NCBI RefSeq assembly: GCF_963259705.1
Contig: NC_081841.1
Location: 33,321,358-33,385,357, forward strand
Direction of reading: 5' to 3'
Source: Myotis daubentonii
Lineage: Eukaryota > Chordata > Mammalia > Chiroptera > Vespertilionidae
DNA: 64,000 bases
This document shows, in pieces, positions 1 to 10,855 of the stretch. The position numbers and the translations under genes were made by a program. Each line of letters opens with the position of its first letter. Positions within the stretch are counted from its first letter, which is position 1. The notes beneath the pieces were generated by a model. That model ran no database searches. It was not told the origin of the DNA and was given only the letters and a program-made list of their open reading frames with translations.

Positions 1-1354
1 CTCACATCTGCAGACATAGACATAACTAGTATTTCCATAGGCTCCTGATGTGGGTCTTCATTTCTTAATGTAACTGCCTTACAATGTTGTTCAAAGCTGT
101 AGCTCTTCTGTTGCATTCATTAGCAAGGGTTAGGCTATGCTGGGGCAGCAGTGGTAACATCTCAGGGCTTGACCCCACATGGATTTATTCACACTCAGCG
201 TGAGTGAGTGGGGGGCTCAGCTCCACACGCCCACACAGAAAACTAGCCCAACAGAGGCCCATCGCGCAGCTGCTCCCCTGAAAGACAGACCCTCCTCGGG
301 TGGAAAGAGAGACTTGAGAAGCCATGTGTGGCTTTTCATGCTGCAGCCCACAGCGACATATTATTTCCACACGGGTTTCGTTAGACACCCTCCCTCCCCA
401 CCTTAGTGCAAGAAAGCAAATGGAATAGGGAGTATTGCTGTCTCTGCCACACACACAATGACCATTTTTCACACAGAGGCTAAAAAAGAGTTCTTCCTCT
501 AAGGAAATGTGCCCGACAGAGGAGGAAAGAGTAACCCAGAGTGGGAGGTGGATCTTGGGTTGCCAGTTACTGACTAAGACACTTTTTCCTTCCAATAAAC
601 ACCGATTTAAAATCGGGTTTCCACGTTACACACTGCTCAGTCGGGGACCCTCAGGGTTGTAGAAAATGAGCAGATTACGAATGGGAACCTCAGAGTCCGA
701 CTGTGCTGCCCTGTCCTCCAGAGAGCGCGGGGCTCACCTTTTCTGGGCGGATGAGCTCAGTGGCTTCCTCTCTCTTCCTCCCCCGACCTTCACTGAATAG
801 AAGCTTTTCTAGTTGAGGCATCAGCCCTCAGTCAGATTGGCAGCTAGAGCTCCTTCTCAAAGCTCATCTGTTGAGTGGGAAAGGATTTTAAACTGACATT
901 AACACCCACCTGAACTGTCCTCAGGTTTGCGAGGGAAATTTCTTCGTCCTGGCAGCCCCGGGTCCCTTTTAGATTCTCTCTAATAGGGTCCTGCCTCCGG
1001 CTCCTTCAGTCCCTACCTGTCACACCCCCAGCCGACCCGGACAGACATTTTTCTCAGCCCCCTCAGCTTAGTTCTCAATGAAAAGCACCACAAACGGAGT
1101 CCAGGGTCTTTCTTCCTGTGCGACTGGTTTCTACCCCAAAGGGAAAACTTTTAAGGCTAGCAGGGTCGCCTTTAAGTTCACAGCGGTCTCAGCCTGGGGC
1201 CACCGTGCTGCTGTTCTTTGTCCATCGCCCCCTCAGGCAGACAATTTCCGCACGTTGCTACCCTCCTGAAGCTCTCAAACTATAAAATATAACAGGCGAT
1301 TGTTTCCGAGATCAAATCTATGTAACTGGAAATTTAAACGATACTTTTTGGAAG

Positions 1355-1355
<1 letters not shown>
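1..1355. other. Unique sequence, no gene recognised
   Basis: Moderately GC-rich DNA with short open frames on both strands. None shows a recognisable domain or a codon bias that would argue for coding. No transposon ends or SINE boxes are visible. CpG is present but scattered, so I do not call an island. Confidence 0.5.
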
Positions 1356-1395
<40 letters not shown>

Positions 1396-1411
1396 TGTAT
1401 GTGTGTGTGTG
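1356..1411. repeat. (GT)n microsatellite
   Basis: About 28 TG units with a few interruptions (TTTG, TATG) near the right end, followed by a short CG-containing purine/pyrimidine alternation. Confidence 0.95.
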
Positions 1412-1601
1412 CACACGCGTGCTTTCACTTCAAAATACTATTGCTTGTCATACAGTAAAATGCCAAAAACATATTTGAAAAAAATACTTCTGTCTATGTG
1501 GTCACAATTTAAGTGACTATGGCAAGTTACTCTTCCCTCTGATTTATTTTGTCTCTTTGTAAAGTGGAGTTTCGCTAAATGTAAATGGACAATACTAAAC
1601 A

Positions 1602-1615
1602 CTGCCCCCTAGATC
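1602..1615 (-). promoter_or_regulatory. CTCF-like motif (sequence match only)
   Basis: Read on the minus strand, the core CTAGGGGGCAG matches the established CTCF core motif. It lies outside any recognised repeat. One motif match is weak evidence for binding. Confidence 0.25.
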
Positions 1616-1696
1616 ATCCATCCAGTTGTTCCATAAAAAAGTAATATATGTGGCAGCTCTTTTAATCACTGTACAAAGTGTTCCTACCATTAATGC

Positions 1697-1746
1697 TTAT
1701 TTTTTTTCTTTCTTTTTTTACTCCTTACCTGAAGATATGTTTCTGT

Positions 1747-1810
<64 letters not shown>

Positions 1811-1948
1811 TTGATTGGTTGACTCCCATATGTACCCTGACTGGGAATCGAACTCACAACCTAGATGTGTGCCCTGATGGGGAATCAAATCTGCAACCTT
1901 TTGGTGTTTGGGCCAACACTCCAGCCAACTGAGTCACCTAACCAGGGC
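1697..1948 (-). mobile_element. tRNA-derived SINE, older Ves-like copy
   Basis: On the minus strand it begins GCCCTGGTTAGGTGACTCAG, has a degenerate B box (GATTTGATTCC), a second tRNA-like GTTCGATTCC stretch, and a tail that has grown into (CAGA)n/(GA)n and then a T-rich run. It differs from the copy at 2.06 kb in body and tail, so it belongs to an older subfamily. No convincing target duplication was found. Confidence 0.75.
1751..1810. repeat. (GA)n(CAGA)n microsatellite in a SINE tail
   Basis: About 18 GA units followed by about six CAGA units. It sits inside the 3' part of the minus-strand SINE, as expected for repeats that expand from SINE tails. Confidence 0.95.
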
Positions 1949-2056
1949 ATGCTACCTTTTTTTCTGTTGCAAAGAAGATAGATACAGGGAACATCCAAAA
2001 ATAATTTGCCCTTCAGGAAGCAATGCTACATACTATCTATTAAAAATATTTATGGA

Positions 2057-2269
2057 GCCGAAACCGGTTTGGCTCAGTGTATAGAGCGTCGGCCTGCGGA
2101 CTGAAGGGTCCCAGGTTCGATTCCGGTCAAGGGCATGTACCTGGGTTGCGGGCACATCCCCAGTGGGAGATGTGCAGGAGGCAGCTGATCAATGTTTCTC
2201 TCTCATCAATGTTTCTAACTCTCTATCTCTCTCCCTTCCTCTCTGTAAAAAATCAATAAAATATATTAA
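2057..2269 (+). mobile_element. Ves SINE, full length
   Basis: A tRNA-derived retroposon moved by LINE machinery. The A-box region (TTGGCTCAGTGTATAG) and the B box GGTTCGATTCC at 2114-2124 form the internal Pol III promoter. The body ends in CCCTTCCTCTCTG and an A-rich tail. A 15-base direct repeat, AAAAATATTTATGGA, flanks it at 2042-2056 and 2270-2284 without mismatch, so the insertion is fairly young. Confidence 0.95.
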
Positions 2270-2284
2270 AAAAATATTTATGGA

Positions 2285-4289
2285 ACAGCAGTCAACAATG
2301 ACTGGAGAGCAGGATTTTCATGGTTGAAGTAGCTACTATTGCTTTGTAAGCATGGGAATATGCAGAGCTACCTCTATAACCATCCCCACCTCCTCCCCAA
2401 GTCTTTTAAAATTAATTCTGTATGCTCTTTACTTTTAAAGCCCCTCAAATTAAATTATAACTAATCTTTCAGTTGGAACGAGGTGGGGGCACCTGCTTTG
2501 CATATTGTTATGAGGTCACCCAGGGAGCAGTGCCAGGGCCTATTGCAGCACCACAGATGAATGGAGGGGGACTTAGGGGGCCACTTGCTCGGATTAGGAG
2601 ACACTTTCTCTGGAAGACAGCATTCATCATCCTTGAAATATAAATGATCTATTTATGTCTCAAGTAATGATGGGTTGAAGTGTTATTATGAAAGGAGAGA
2701 CACAGATTTTCTATAAATGTGTTTTTCTTGTGATAATATGTGAAATTACATTCCATGTTAAATTGCTTGAGGCAAGTAAGGTTTAATATGTATTTAAATA
2801 ATTAAGCTAATTGTGCAAAAATATATTTGCAGAATTCACCAAATGTGTTAATACATTTCACATTATGTTTGCCCATCTTACATGACTAAAGTTTGCTTTG
2901 TGAAACGTTCTCCAAAATACTGAAAGCCCCCAGTCTTCACAATTGTTATCAACATTCACTGCTTTCCAGGGAGGTATAGGAGATGCTAACAGTCACATCT
3001 GGAAAAAAATGGTATACTGTCTTCCCCTTTGCTTTATTCTACCTGCTTCTCTCCCTTCTCCTCTACTGAATTTCAAGTTCACGTTCTTAAATGTACACTT
3101 TGGGATATCCATGGCATGCTTCTTTGTGGCATTGTAAAAACCAAAACGACACATTCTCACATGTTGATGTTCCCGTCCCAATTAATTTTGCAGGACCAAT
3201 AGTTCACAGTTTGCCAACAGATTCCCATTCCAATGTGTGGGCTGAGCTGATGTCACATGACCTTTCCAGTCTTTCCCATGTGTACATTTCACACAGCACT
3301 GGGTGTGGAGCAAGAGTGCTGCCATGGAAAGAAGAAGAAGAAGAAAAAGTTACTGCTTCTCATCACTTCTTGCAGTGAATATATGTTATATTTGGGTGTA
3401 CAGAAGAGTGATGTGGGTCAGGCCATGTTTTGGCATGTGAACATGTTGTGCATGCCAGATGACTCAGTTCTCTGACTGGATGGATGTGTGTTCCTGTTGC
3501 TCAGTGAAAAAGTGCTGGTGTGCTGTCAGCACAATTTACAAGATGAGTAAGTAGGACTGCATCTCAGGGATGCCTCTCCTACTCGCCCTCTGGGAGCTCC
3601 TCAATCCTCTAGATTACTGCTCAGCGTTAACTCCTGCCTGGCCTGGCCCCCAGCGCTGCTTCTTCCCCACATGCTTCTCTCTGACTTCCTCTTCTCTCCC
3701 ACCCATGGCTCTTACATCTAGTTCTATCACGTTGCATTGGGATTATGTGATGAAGAGCCCACCTTTCCCACTACATAGGCCACTCATGGTCTATGTCTTA
3801 TTCATGTGTAATCCTTATTTTCCTAGACCAGAACAGCCGAGGTATGAGCACAGGACAGGATCTTTAGAGGAACAACTCCAGGGCATCACACACATTGAGA
3901 TCCACTAAAAAAAGCTGCCCTCGCATGACCAGGCTCAGGTTATTGCAGAACCTTTACTGGTACATGCGAGGCTGAGCATGGAGGATTCTCTCCACCTGGA
4001 CTTTTCTCCTCTTTTGTATAAACTTGCTCTCAACACCTTTCATCTTCAAATTCTCTCTGAACTTACCTTATGTGGGAGTACAATAGGTGCCATGTATTCA
4101 TTTTAGGGTGGCTCAGGGGAGAGTTAGTTAGCAGAGATGATGCAATGGACCTAACCTTCCACCAAAACTACGAGACCTGAGAATGCAGAGTCTGGACCCA
4201 GCTTCCTGATGTTAGAGAGCATCCCCACCTCTTCACTTATCACCACCTGCTGCTCCTGGTTCTCTCCACCAGCTTCTCCCACATCCTCC
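2285..4289. other. Unique sequence with a possible conserved non-coding block
   Basis: No gene or clear transposon. About 2620-2890 is AT-rich and dense in homeodomain-type cores (TAAT, ATTA), and looks like a conserved element rather than decayed repeat. A short (GAA)n run lies near 3330-3347. The frame at about 3570-3908 shows no recognisable domain. Confidence 0.4.
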
Positions 4290-4440
4290 CAGTGCCACCT
4301 TCGTGCCTTAGCTTCTTCTATAGAAGGGAATCATAACGGTGTCTACTTTATAAGGGTCTTTTGTGAATTGAAGAAATAACATGTGAAATGTTTAAAACAG
4401 CCTATGATAGTAATCGTGGTAGTCAATAAATTTATAAAAT
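4290..4440 (+). mobile_element. MIR fragment
   Basis: The order of segments (CTTAGCTTCTTCTATAGAAG, then an ATAAC-type purine stretch, a TTGTGAATTGAAG block and a TAGTCAATAAAT end) follows the MIR consensus from its core to its 3' end. Highly diverged, as expected of an element older than placental radiation. Confidence 0.55.
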
Positions 4441-4625
4441 TATAAAAAATAAGTACTTTTGTTGTTGTAAATAGTTAAAGTAATAGTAAATATAAACTAT
4501 TACCATCACCATCCTCATCCTTACCAAGGTCATCGTCATTAGCATTGCCTCAGCCCTTGATGCTTGCCTCTTCTGCTATGGAATACAATTTACTTGGGTA
4601 GAATTGTCTGGCATTCTCCCTAAAC

Positions 4626-4949
4626 CGGTGTCATATAATATAGTAGCCACCAGTCACATGTGGCTACTCAAACTTGAAATGTAGCCAGTTCAAACTGACA
4701 CGAGCCATTAGAAAAAAATACGTGCTGGATTTAAAAGACTTAGTACTAAAAAGTATGTGAAATATCTCAATAGTTTTTTGTTGATTACATGTTGAAATTG
4801 TACTATCTTTATTATAGTGGATTTCTTAAAATAGATGAAATTAATTTGTCCTGTTTCTCTTTAATTTTTTAAATAGCTACTAGAAAGTTCAACATTAAGT
4901 ATGTGGCTCGCACTTGTGAGACATATAATAGTTCTATTAGACAGTGCTG
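4626..4949. mobile_element. Non-autonomous hAT-type element
   Basis: Contains CAGTCACATGTGGCTACTCA near the left end and GTTCTATTAGACAGTGCTG at the right end. These are typical of an old mammalian hAT (Charlie-group) family with ends of the type CAGTGCTGTCCAATAGAAC. AT-rich interior. The subfamily is not named here. No intact 8-base target duplication was seen. Confidence 0.65.
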
Positions 4950-6482
4950 CCCAAGATTGTAATTCTTCTGGATTTCCTTCAGGAATCCCACCTCTAGACT
5001 GTGAGTGAGAGACACTCCTACCTTCTATTATGGATTTGCGGGGCCCGGGTTGCCTAGGGCAGTTAAGCCCAGCCAGCCCTGCCAAGAGAGTGATGGGAGA
5101 AAAACTGATGGGCGTGCAATTTACAAGTCGGTTACTAAGGGCTTAAGTGGAGCCCTCAGGAAAGAGTTATTGCCTCTTAAATAGCACCTTATTCTCTGGG
5201 AGTGAATGAAGGGAGGAACTCTTTCTGTAAAAGTCATTTAAGATCCTTTGCTGAAAGGAACCATATGCCACACAATAAAATATATTCCAGGCAAGATGCA
5301 TATGTTTTGCACAATAAACACGAATGCAAATCTTGCGAAAAAAAATTTTTTTAAGGAGAAAATGAGTTGATATCATTCATATCAATAACTTCTAATGCCC
5401 CCTGTTCTTCTGATCTAAAGTGAAACGATTGCTTTTCTCCTCTGCCCCAACTGTTGACAATGAATATTTTATACAAAGCCATCTAAGATTTTTGTTTTTG
5501 GTCACGAGGAATTTGTTTTTGGTGGCTGAAACTTAAGGCTCAATAAATCATAAGCTCCAAACAGACTGGCGAATATCCAGTGGGCTTGGCGGCATCTGCA
5601 AATGCCTCCTTCCTTGCTGGGACAGTCTGGGTGGGAACAGAACTGAGTCCAAATCCCAAGACCTGGAGCTCGTGGCCTGCCCTTCTCCGGTCTGAGATTC
5701 ACAAAGCGTTTCTCCCTAGGACTGTTCTCAGACTCAAAATATTTTGAACACAGAGCTGCAATGCATAATTGGAGCTGGTGTTGAGAGGAAATTAGGTTGC
5801 TCCTTGAATTACATCCAGGCAAGGTTTCTCTTGCCCTAAATGAGTCTCCATTGCAGGTGATAGAGGAGGAGAGGCCATGTGGGGGTCCCAATAAAGTGGT
5901 GCTGGCTGGTAAATAAACATGAAAATTCAGAAATCAGTGCAGTCCTGGGAAACTCCATTCAGGGTGTAACAGGTCTCGCCGAGCCTGGAGCTGTTCCTTT
6001 AATTGTCCCCTGCTCCGTCTGTTGCTTCCTATCACACATTCTTCTCAAAAGCCATATTGCTACAAATACACATTTAGGATTTGATTACAGAGTCTCGTCC
6101 ATTTACATGTACAAGATAGAGCCTACTGTGACAGATTAATGCGCCTAAAGTTTGTACAGGAAGGTTAAATAAAGTGTTACTTTTATGACACCAAATATGT
6201 TTATAATGCTTTTGCTAAGTCAGAGACCACTGGGTGCTGCTGCAGATGCTTTCCGCGAGCTGGCAGAGTGCCACCAGTGCGCTACCCATCTATCACACTC
6301 TTACCTTTCTGCGCAGACATCCTCACTGCTGTGTGCAATACTATATTCTCCAGACAGCTTTCTCTGCTACATGCTCAGTCAAAGGGAAACAATTCAAGCC
6401 CCGATGTCCTGAAACACTGCAGTGTACTAGAAAGGGAGAAGCTCAAAATTTCACACACAGTTCTTCCCCCTCCCCCTCCACA

Positions 6483-6483
<1 letters not shown>
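4950..6483. other. Unique sequence, possible conserved element near 5870-6180
   Basis: No gene or transposon recognised. The right part (about 5870-6180) has balanced composition and homeodomain/GATA-like words such as GGATTTGATTACAGA and AGATTAATGCGCC, which would suit a conserved enhancer. This is composition-based only. Confidence 0.35.

Positions 6484-6535
<52 letters not shown>
6484..6535. repeat. (CA)n microsatellite
   Basis: About 25 uninterrupted CA units. Confidence 0.97.
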
Positions 6536-6538
<3 letters not shown>

Positions 6539-6923
6539 TACACTCACTGCCTTGGGGATTGTAAGGCCGCAGTCAAATCCTCCACCACAGCCACAGTTGA
6601 TCTTCTTTTCCTTCTGCTCTTTTTCTTCTGATGTCCATCCACTTAAGTTGCCTTGCCCTTCTTCCCACTGGGAAGCCTGGAATTTTCTCTGGTGATCCAT
6701 GGCCACACTGAATTTTCTGCTTCCCTTTCGATTCGTTAACAAACATCTATGCTGAATCTTATTGTATTAGGTCAGATTCTTTGTGTTTTTCTTTTTAAAA
6801 AATTAAGTACCTGAAAAACTGGGATAAAAGCATGCCTTCGCTGAGCCATAATTTGGCCAAAGCTGTGTATCACTAATGCTGCCTATTGGAGCAGTGGGAG
6901 AAAGCTCCAGGAGGTAAAGAGAG

Positions 6924-7203
6924 CCTCTTCCTCCCTCCCTCCCTCCCTCCCTCCCTTCCTCCCTCCCTCCCTCCCTTCCTTCCCTCCTTCCCTCCTTCCT
7001 TCCTTCCTTCCTTCCTCCCTCCCTCCCTCCCTCCCTCCCTCCCTCCCTCCCTCCCTTCCCTCCTTCCCTCCTTCCTTCCTTCCTTCCTTCCTTCCTTCCT
7101 TCCTTCCTTCCTTCTTCCTTCCTTCCTTCCTCCCCCTTCCTTCCTTCCTTCCTTCCTTCCTTCCTTCCTTCCTTCCTTCCTTCCTTCCTTCCTTCCTTCC
7201 TTC
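6924..7203. repeat. Long polypyrimidine tract (CCTC/CCTT)n
   Basis: About 280 bases of tetranucleotide repeat switching several times between CCCT and CCTT units, with a few out-of-phase breaks. All of the plus strand is pyrimidine, so it could form triplex-type structures. The long open frames here are Lys/Glu/Gly/Arg or Ser/Phe/Leu/Pro repeats caused by the tract. Confidence 0.97.
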
Positions 7204-7451
7204 ACTTATTTTTTCAAGCAAGATAAAGAACTTTAAGGGCCTTTGCCTGCTCTAATAGTGCAACAGTGTACATTTCAAGCCATGTTCTATGGTTTGAAAC
7301 CAAACACCAGGGTGTTTAAGAGAGGGTCAAATGGTGCTAGATAGACAACTCTGTGCTTTGCGTCTGAACAATGGAAGGACCTTAGGTATCTCTGGTGAAT
7401 GATATAGCAATGCCAGGAGTGCTCTTTCCTGCAGGAGCTGTGTCTTCCATA

Positions 7452-7687
7452 TCTATACTAATAATAGCCTAGGTGGTCTCGTGCCCTCATGCTGTGATGC
7501 CCTCACACCGTCACAAGGAGGCTGCCTGTGAGGAGGGCGGCGCGTGTGGGTGGGTAGGGCCTGGGGGTCCTGGCTGCTTACTCTGTGGAGGGCGGGACCC
7601 ATGGCTCCAGCCTGCCTCTTTGGGGCAATCCATCGAGGAGCCTCCGGGGTCCCAGGTCTCATGCAATTTTGCGCATTGGGTCACTAG
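7452..7687 (+). mobile_element. Non-autonomous Helitron, 236 bp
   Basis: The 5' end TCTATACTAATAATAGCC follows a host A. The 3' end is CACTAG followed by host T, preceded by a short hairpin (ATGC...GCAT) about 10 bases upstream. The GC-rich interior resembles other bat mini-Helitrons. There is no target duplication, as expected of rolling-circle transposition. No Rep/helicase coding capacity. Confidence 0.8.
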
Positions 7688-8839
7688 TATAAAATGAAAT
7701 CCCTGCTTAGTAGCATCAAAAGAGGCAGGGACCTTGAGCATTACACTGGAGCACTGTAGGAGGAAAAGTGTTAAAATAACACTCCCCTCCCCCATATGGT
7801 GGTCCTTTAAAGTAGATTTGCTTTTACCTAACACTGAGCCAGCTTTTCAATTCCCTCTCAGCCTCAAGGATTTTCTTGTGAAATCAGGGAAAGTGTCAGA
7901 GCTCAGATGAAGTCACTGGGGGAAATTTAGTCCTCTGGTCAAATATTGCTTGATGTAATCTACCCCTCCTCAGGAATTCACTGGGATCCCAGCAGAAGTA
8001 GAAGCACAATAAATCATTATTTCCATTTGTTTTCCACCAATGGAGTTCACTCATAAAAATATTTTAAAATACAAGAAATTCAGACCATACTAGTAAACTT
8101 CTTTTTTGTTCTTAGGTTATGTTCATGGAGGCTATTAATGTGAAAAATGGTTATTGATTTCTTCTTTATTTATTAAAATGAGCACAGATATGTTTAGCCA
8201 AAGCTTTTTGACCATGAGATAATGAATACAAAGATGCTTTGCAAACTGTAAGTTATGACACAAAAGTGAGAAATCACATGTAAAATAACAGATAGAATGG
8301 AATATTACACTGCCCTTAGAAAGAACATGTATTGAACAGAGAGAAATCATATACTTAAGTGGGAAAGCCAGTTGTCAGTGTCATATATATATAATATGAT
8401 TCAAATTTTGGAAAAAAGTACTGTGCATGTGTGTGTGTGTATATGTGTGTGGATATATGTGTAGTATATTTCCATAAAAATGTTTGAAAGCTGGAGACCA
8501 CCTTTGCACAGTAGTTACCTCTAGAATGTGGGCATTGGTAGGGGAAGAAGTCCTTACAGTATACATTTCTATATTGTTTTAATATTTTTCAATTTCAAAT
8601 ATATTACTTTGTTTAAATATTTAAATATAATCAAATTAAAGTCAGATGGTCTGTAATCAATTTATGCATGATTAATCTGTAAAAGGCTATGTCACTTGTT
8701 CATTGATTTAATCAAAGTAGCCCTTATATAATCTCTGTAGAGTGGCATGCTATTAGATCCAAGACTAACACATAATCACTCACTTCACCCTTGGGTTAGT
8801 TTTTTGCTCACTGTGAAAACCAAGACACCATGGATAAGA
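7688..8839. other. AT-rich unique sequence
   Basis: No gene or named repeat recognised apart from the short TA and TG runs listed separately. Confidence 0.5.
8382..8463. repeat. Interrupted (TA)n and (TG)n runs
   Basis: A short TA run at 8382-8396 and a TG/TATG run at about 8422-8463, separated by unique sequence. Confidence 0.8.
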
Positions 8840-9065
8840 AGATGAACTCTTGAGACAGATTACTCATGATCACATTCTGGTCTGTCCACTTTCTAGCTTG
8901 AGTGAGTTATTTGGCATCTCGATACCTCAGATTTATCATGCTGAGTATGTAAATAATGCTGAGTAAGTATCTATGTCCTAGGGCTGTCATTAGAAATAAA
9001 TAGGATAATATTTGCTAGGCACTTAAAACACTTGGGAAGTACTATATCAATGTTTATTAGACAAA
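8840..9065 (+). mobile_element. MIR element
   Basis: Follows the MIR layout: CCACTTTCTAGCTTGAGTGA, a CTCGATACCTCAGATTTATC core, then AATAAATAGGATAATATTTG and an end of the CTTAAAACACTTGGGAAGTA type. Orientation plus. Confidence 0.7.
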
Positions 9066-9934
9066 ATAAATATATAAAATGTATTGTTTCAGGAAACTTA
9101 CATTTTTATAAGTAAAAGGACAGGACATGTAAAAAAATATAGATCAAAGTCATATTAAGCATGAAAAAACATATGATAGATGTCTTAAATAGATACTCCT
9201 AATATCCATTTTTATCCTACTTATATTTGGAAGGCTAAAAATGAATAACCAGACTCCTTTGCAGCTAGGATTGTGGGTTCCAATTAGGTTCCACCGAATT
9301 GGGTGTGCAGTTTGGTGAGTTTAAGAGGCTATAGTAGAAATATTATCACTGCTAGATTGTAACTAAGAGTACAACCTTATAATCCATAGATGAATGACAG
9401 CTCCCTGATCTTCCAGCTCTTCCAACTATTTCCCTGCATTAAAATATCTTGGGAAAATCCATTTACTTGAAATAGATGGAGTGGTTTCTGTTTCCTGGAC
9501 TAAATCCTGACTGATAAAATAAGAGAAAACAATTACCAACATTAGTCCATGGAGAGATAAAGATTTTCTGTTGGAATTATGAAGAGGGGTACTTTTCCAC
9601 AGGAGTCATGTAATAAGCAAAGTCCTAGATTCAAGGATGTATATGGTGTGACCGGAGTACACTGGCTAGAGTAGAAGACATTCTTAGAGGTGGTAAAAAT
9701 TAAAATTAGAAAGAAAGGTTTGTATTCTATTTTGGAGAGCTTGAATATAAAGCAAACCTATTTGTATTATCCTTTTTACAGTAAAGGTGTAAGAAAGTTT
9801 TGAAGAGTTCAATGATTAAAAAGTTCCCTGTCCCTGACCTAGAGGATGAAGAAATAAAAGCAGCAAAGAGCAAAGAATTTGTGGTCATTTTAGTGTACCA
9901 TAGAGCATATCAGCATCTCTCTAGAAGTAGTATA
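9066..9934. other. Mostly unique; possible old LTR at about 9215-9520
   Basis: The stretch from CTTATATTTGGAAGGC to CTGACTGATAAAAT resembles an old ERVL/MaLR-type LTR, with a middle CAGACTCCTTTGCAGCTAGG and an end of the CCTGACTGATA kind. I cannot name it and the flanks show no clear duplication. The rest is unassigned. Confidence 0.35.
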
Positions 9935-10134
9935 GAAGTGCTTAAAAGCTGGACTACCTGTGTTCATATCTAGACTTTTGTTTCCCACTGATCTTGGGTA
10001 GTTTTCTTAACCCTTCTGTGCCTTGGCATCCTCATCTATAAACTGGTGATAAGTACTTGGCTTACAGGGCAGTTCAAGAATAATAAGTAATGCATTAAAA
10101 AGTGCTTGGTTCAGTACCTGGTAACTATTATCTA
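9935..10134 (+). mobile_element. MIR element cut by a Helitron
   Basis: Clear MIR core: CTTGGGTAGTTTTCTTAACC, CTTCTGTGCCTTGGCATCCT, then CTCATCTATAAACTGGTGAT and a GTGCTTGGTTCAGTACCTGG 3' part. The Helitron starting at 10135 interrupts its distal end, which dates the Helitron as younger. Confidence 0.85.
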
Positions 10135-10474
10135 CTAGAGGCCCAGCACACCATTAAATCATGCGCATGTAGGGTCCCCTAGGCCTAGCTGCCATCAGGG
10201 CCATGTCCGCTGCCCCACGATGCCTCGCACATTTCGCAGACACTGCAGGAGCCCCATGATGCTCCGCCGACACTGCTAGCGCCCCGCGTTACTCTGCTGA
10301 CACTGCCAGCACCCCGCTTCACTCTGCTGATGCTGCCAGCGCCCCAGGGGTGGGGGTGGGGGAATGGGGGTGGGTGTGGGGAGGGCCCGAGAGGTGCTCC
10401 ATGAGCCTCATGGTGACTGGTTGTTTTGTCATTTTGGTTGTGATGCCTCTGATCTTTTATTATTATAATTATTA
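10135..10474 (-). mobile_element. Helitron copy 1 of a tandem, 5' end degraded
   Basis: Reversed orientation: on the plus strand it opens with A|CTAGAGGCCCAGCACACC, the Helitron 3' terminus. The GC-rich body has repeated CGCTGACACTGC words and a G-rich stretch at 10347-10385. The expected 5' terminus (TTTTATTATATAGGA on this strand) is replaced by an impure TTTTATTATTATAATTATTA, so this end has mutated or slipped. The next copy starts immediately after it. Confidence 0.8.
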
Positions 10475-10855
10475 CTAGAGGCCCAGTGCACAAAAATTTT
10501 GTGCACTCGGGGCGGGGGGGGGGGTGTCCCTCAGCCTGGCCTGTGCCCTCTCGCAGTCTGGGAACCCTCGGGGGATGTCCATTTGCCAGCAGGGAGCATG
10601 CCTAAGCTGCAGTCGGACATCCTTAGCGCTGCTGAGGAGGCAGGAGAGGCTCCCGCCACCACCGCTGTGCTGGCAGCCATCAGCCGGGCTTGTGGCTGAG
10701 CAGAGCTCCCCCTGTGGGAGCGCACTGACCATCAGGGGGCAGCTCCTGCATTGAGCATCTGCCCCCTGGTGGTCAGTGTGTGTCATAGTGACCAGTCATT
10801 CCCAGTTGTTCTGCTGTTAGGGTCAATTTGCATATTACCCTTTTATTATATAGGA
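10475..10855 (-). mobile_element. Helitron copy 2 of a tandem, complete ends, 381 bp
   Basis: Both termini are intact. The plus strand reads A|CTAGAGGCCCAGTGCAC at the left and CTTTTATTATATAGGA|T at the right. Beside the CTAG end is a hairpin, GTGCACAAAA / TTTTGTGCAC, the Helitron termination hairpin. A large near-perfect inverted repeat lies inside (10725-10742 and 10759-10776). No coding capacity for Rep/helicase, so it must have been moved in trans. Confidence 0.93.
10725..10776. promoter_or_regulatory. Inverted repeat carrying two CTCF-like motifs
   Basis: Arms CTGACCATCAGGGGGCAG (10725-10742) and CTGCCCCCTGGTGGTCAG (10759-10776) pair with one mismatch around a 16-base loop. Each arm contains a CTCF-type core: CCATCAGGGGGCAG on plus and CCACCAGGGGGCAG on minus, so they point towards each other. 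The motif match is direct; binding is inference. Confidence 0.45.

Noticed and set aside
185..595. 136-codon minus-strand frame
   Set aside because: No recognisable domain, no splice-site pattern that I could defend, and a competing frame on the other strand; length is within chance for GC-richer sequence.
1..1300. Possible promoter or CpG island
   Set aside because: CpG count by eye is modest and dispersed, and there is no TATA/Inr-exon arrangement to support it.
2057..2269. tRNA gene suggested by A and B boxes
   Set aside because: The boxes belong to a tRNA-derived SINE with tail and target duplication; the same holds for the other SINE copies.
6873..7236. Lys/Glu/Gly/Arg-rich and Ser/Phe/Leu/Pro-rich frames
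   Set aside because: Translations of the pyrimidine tract only.
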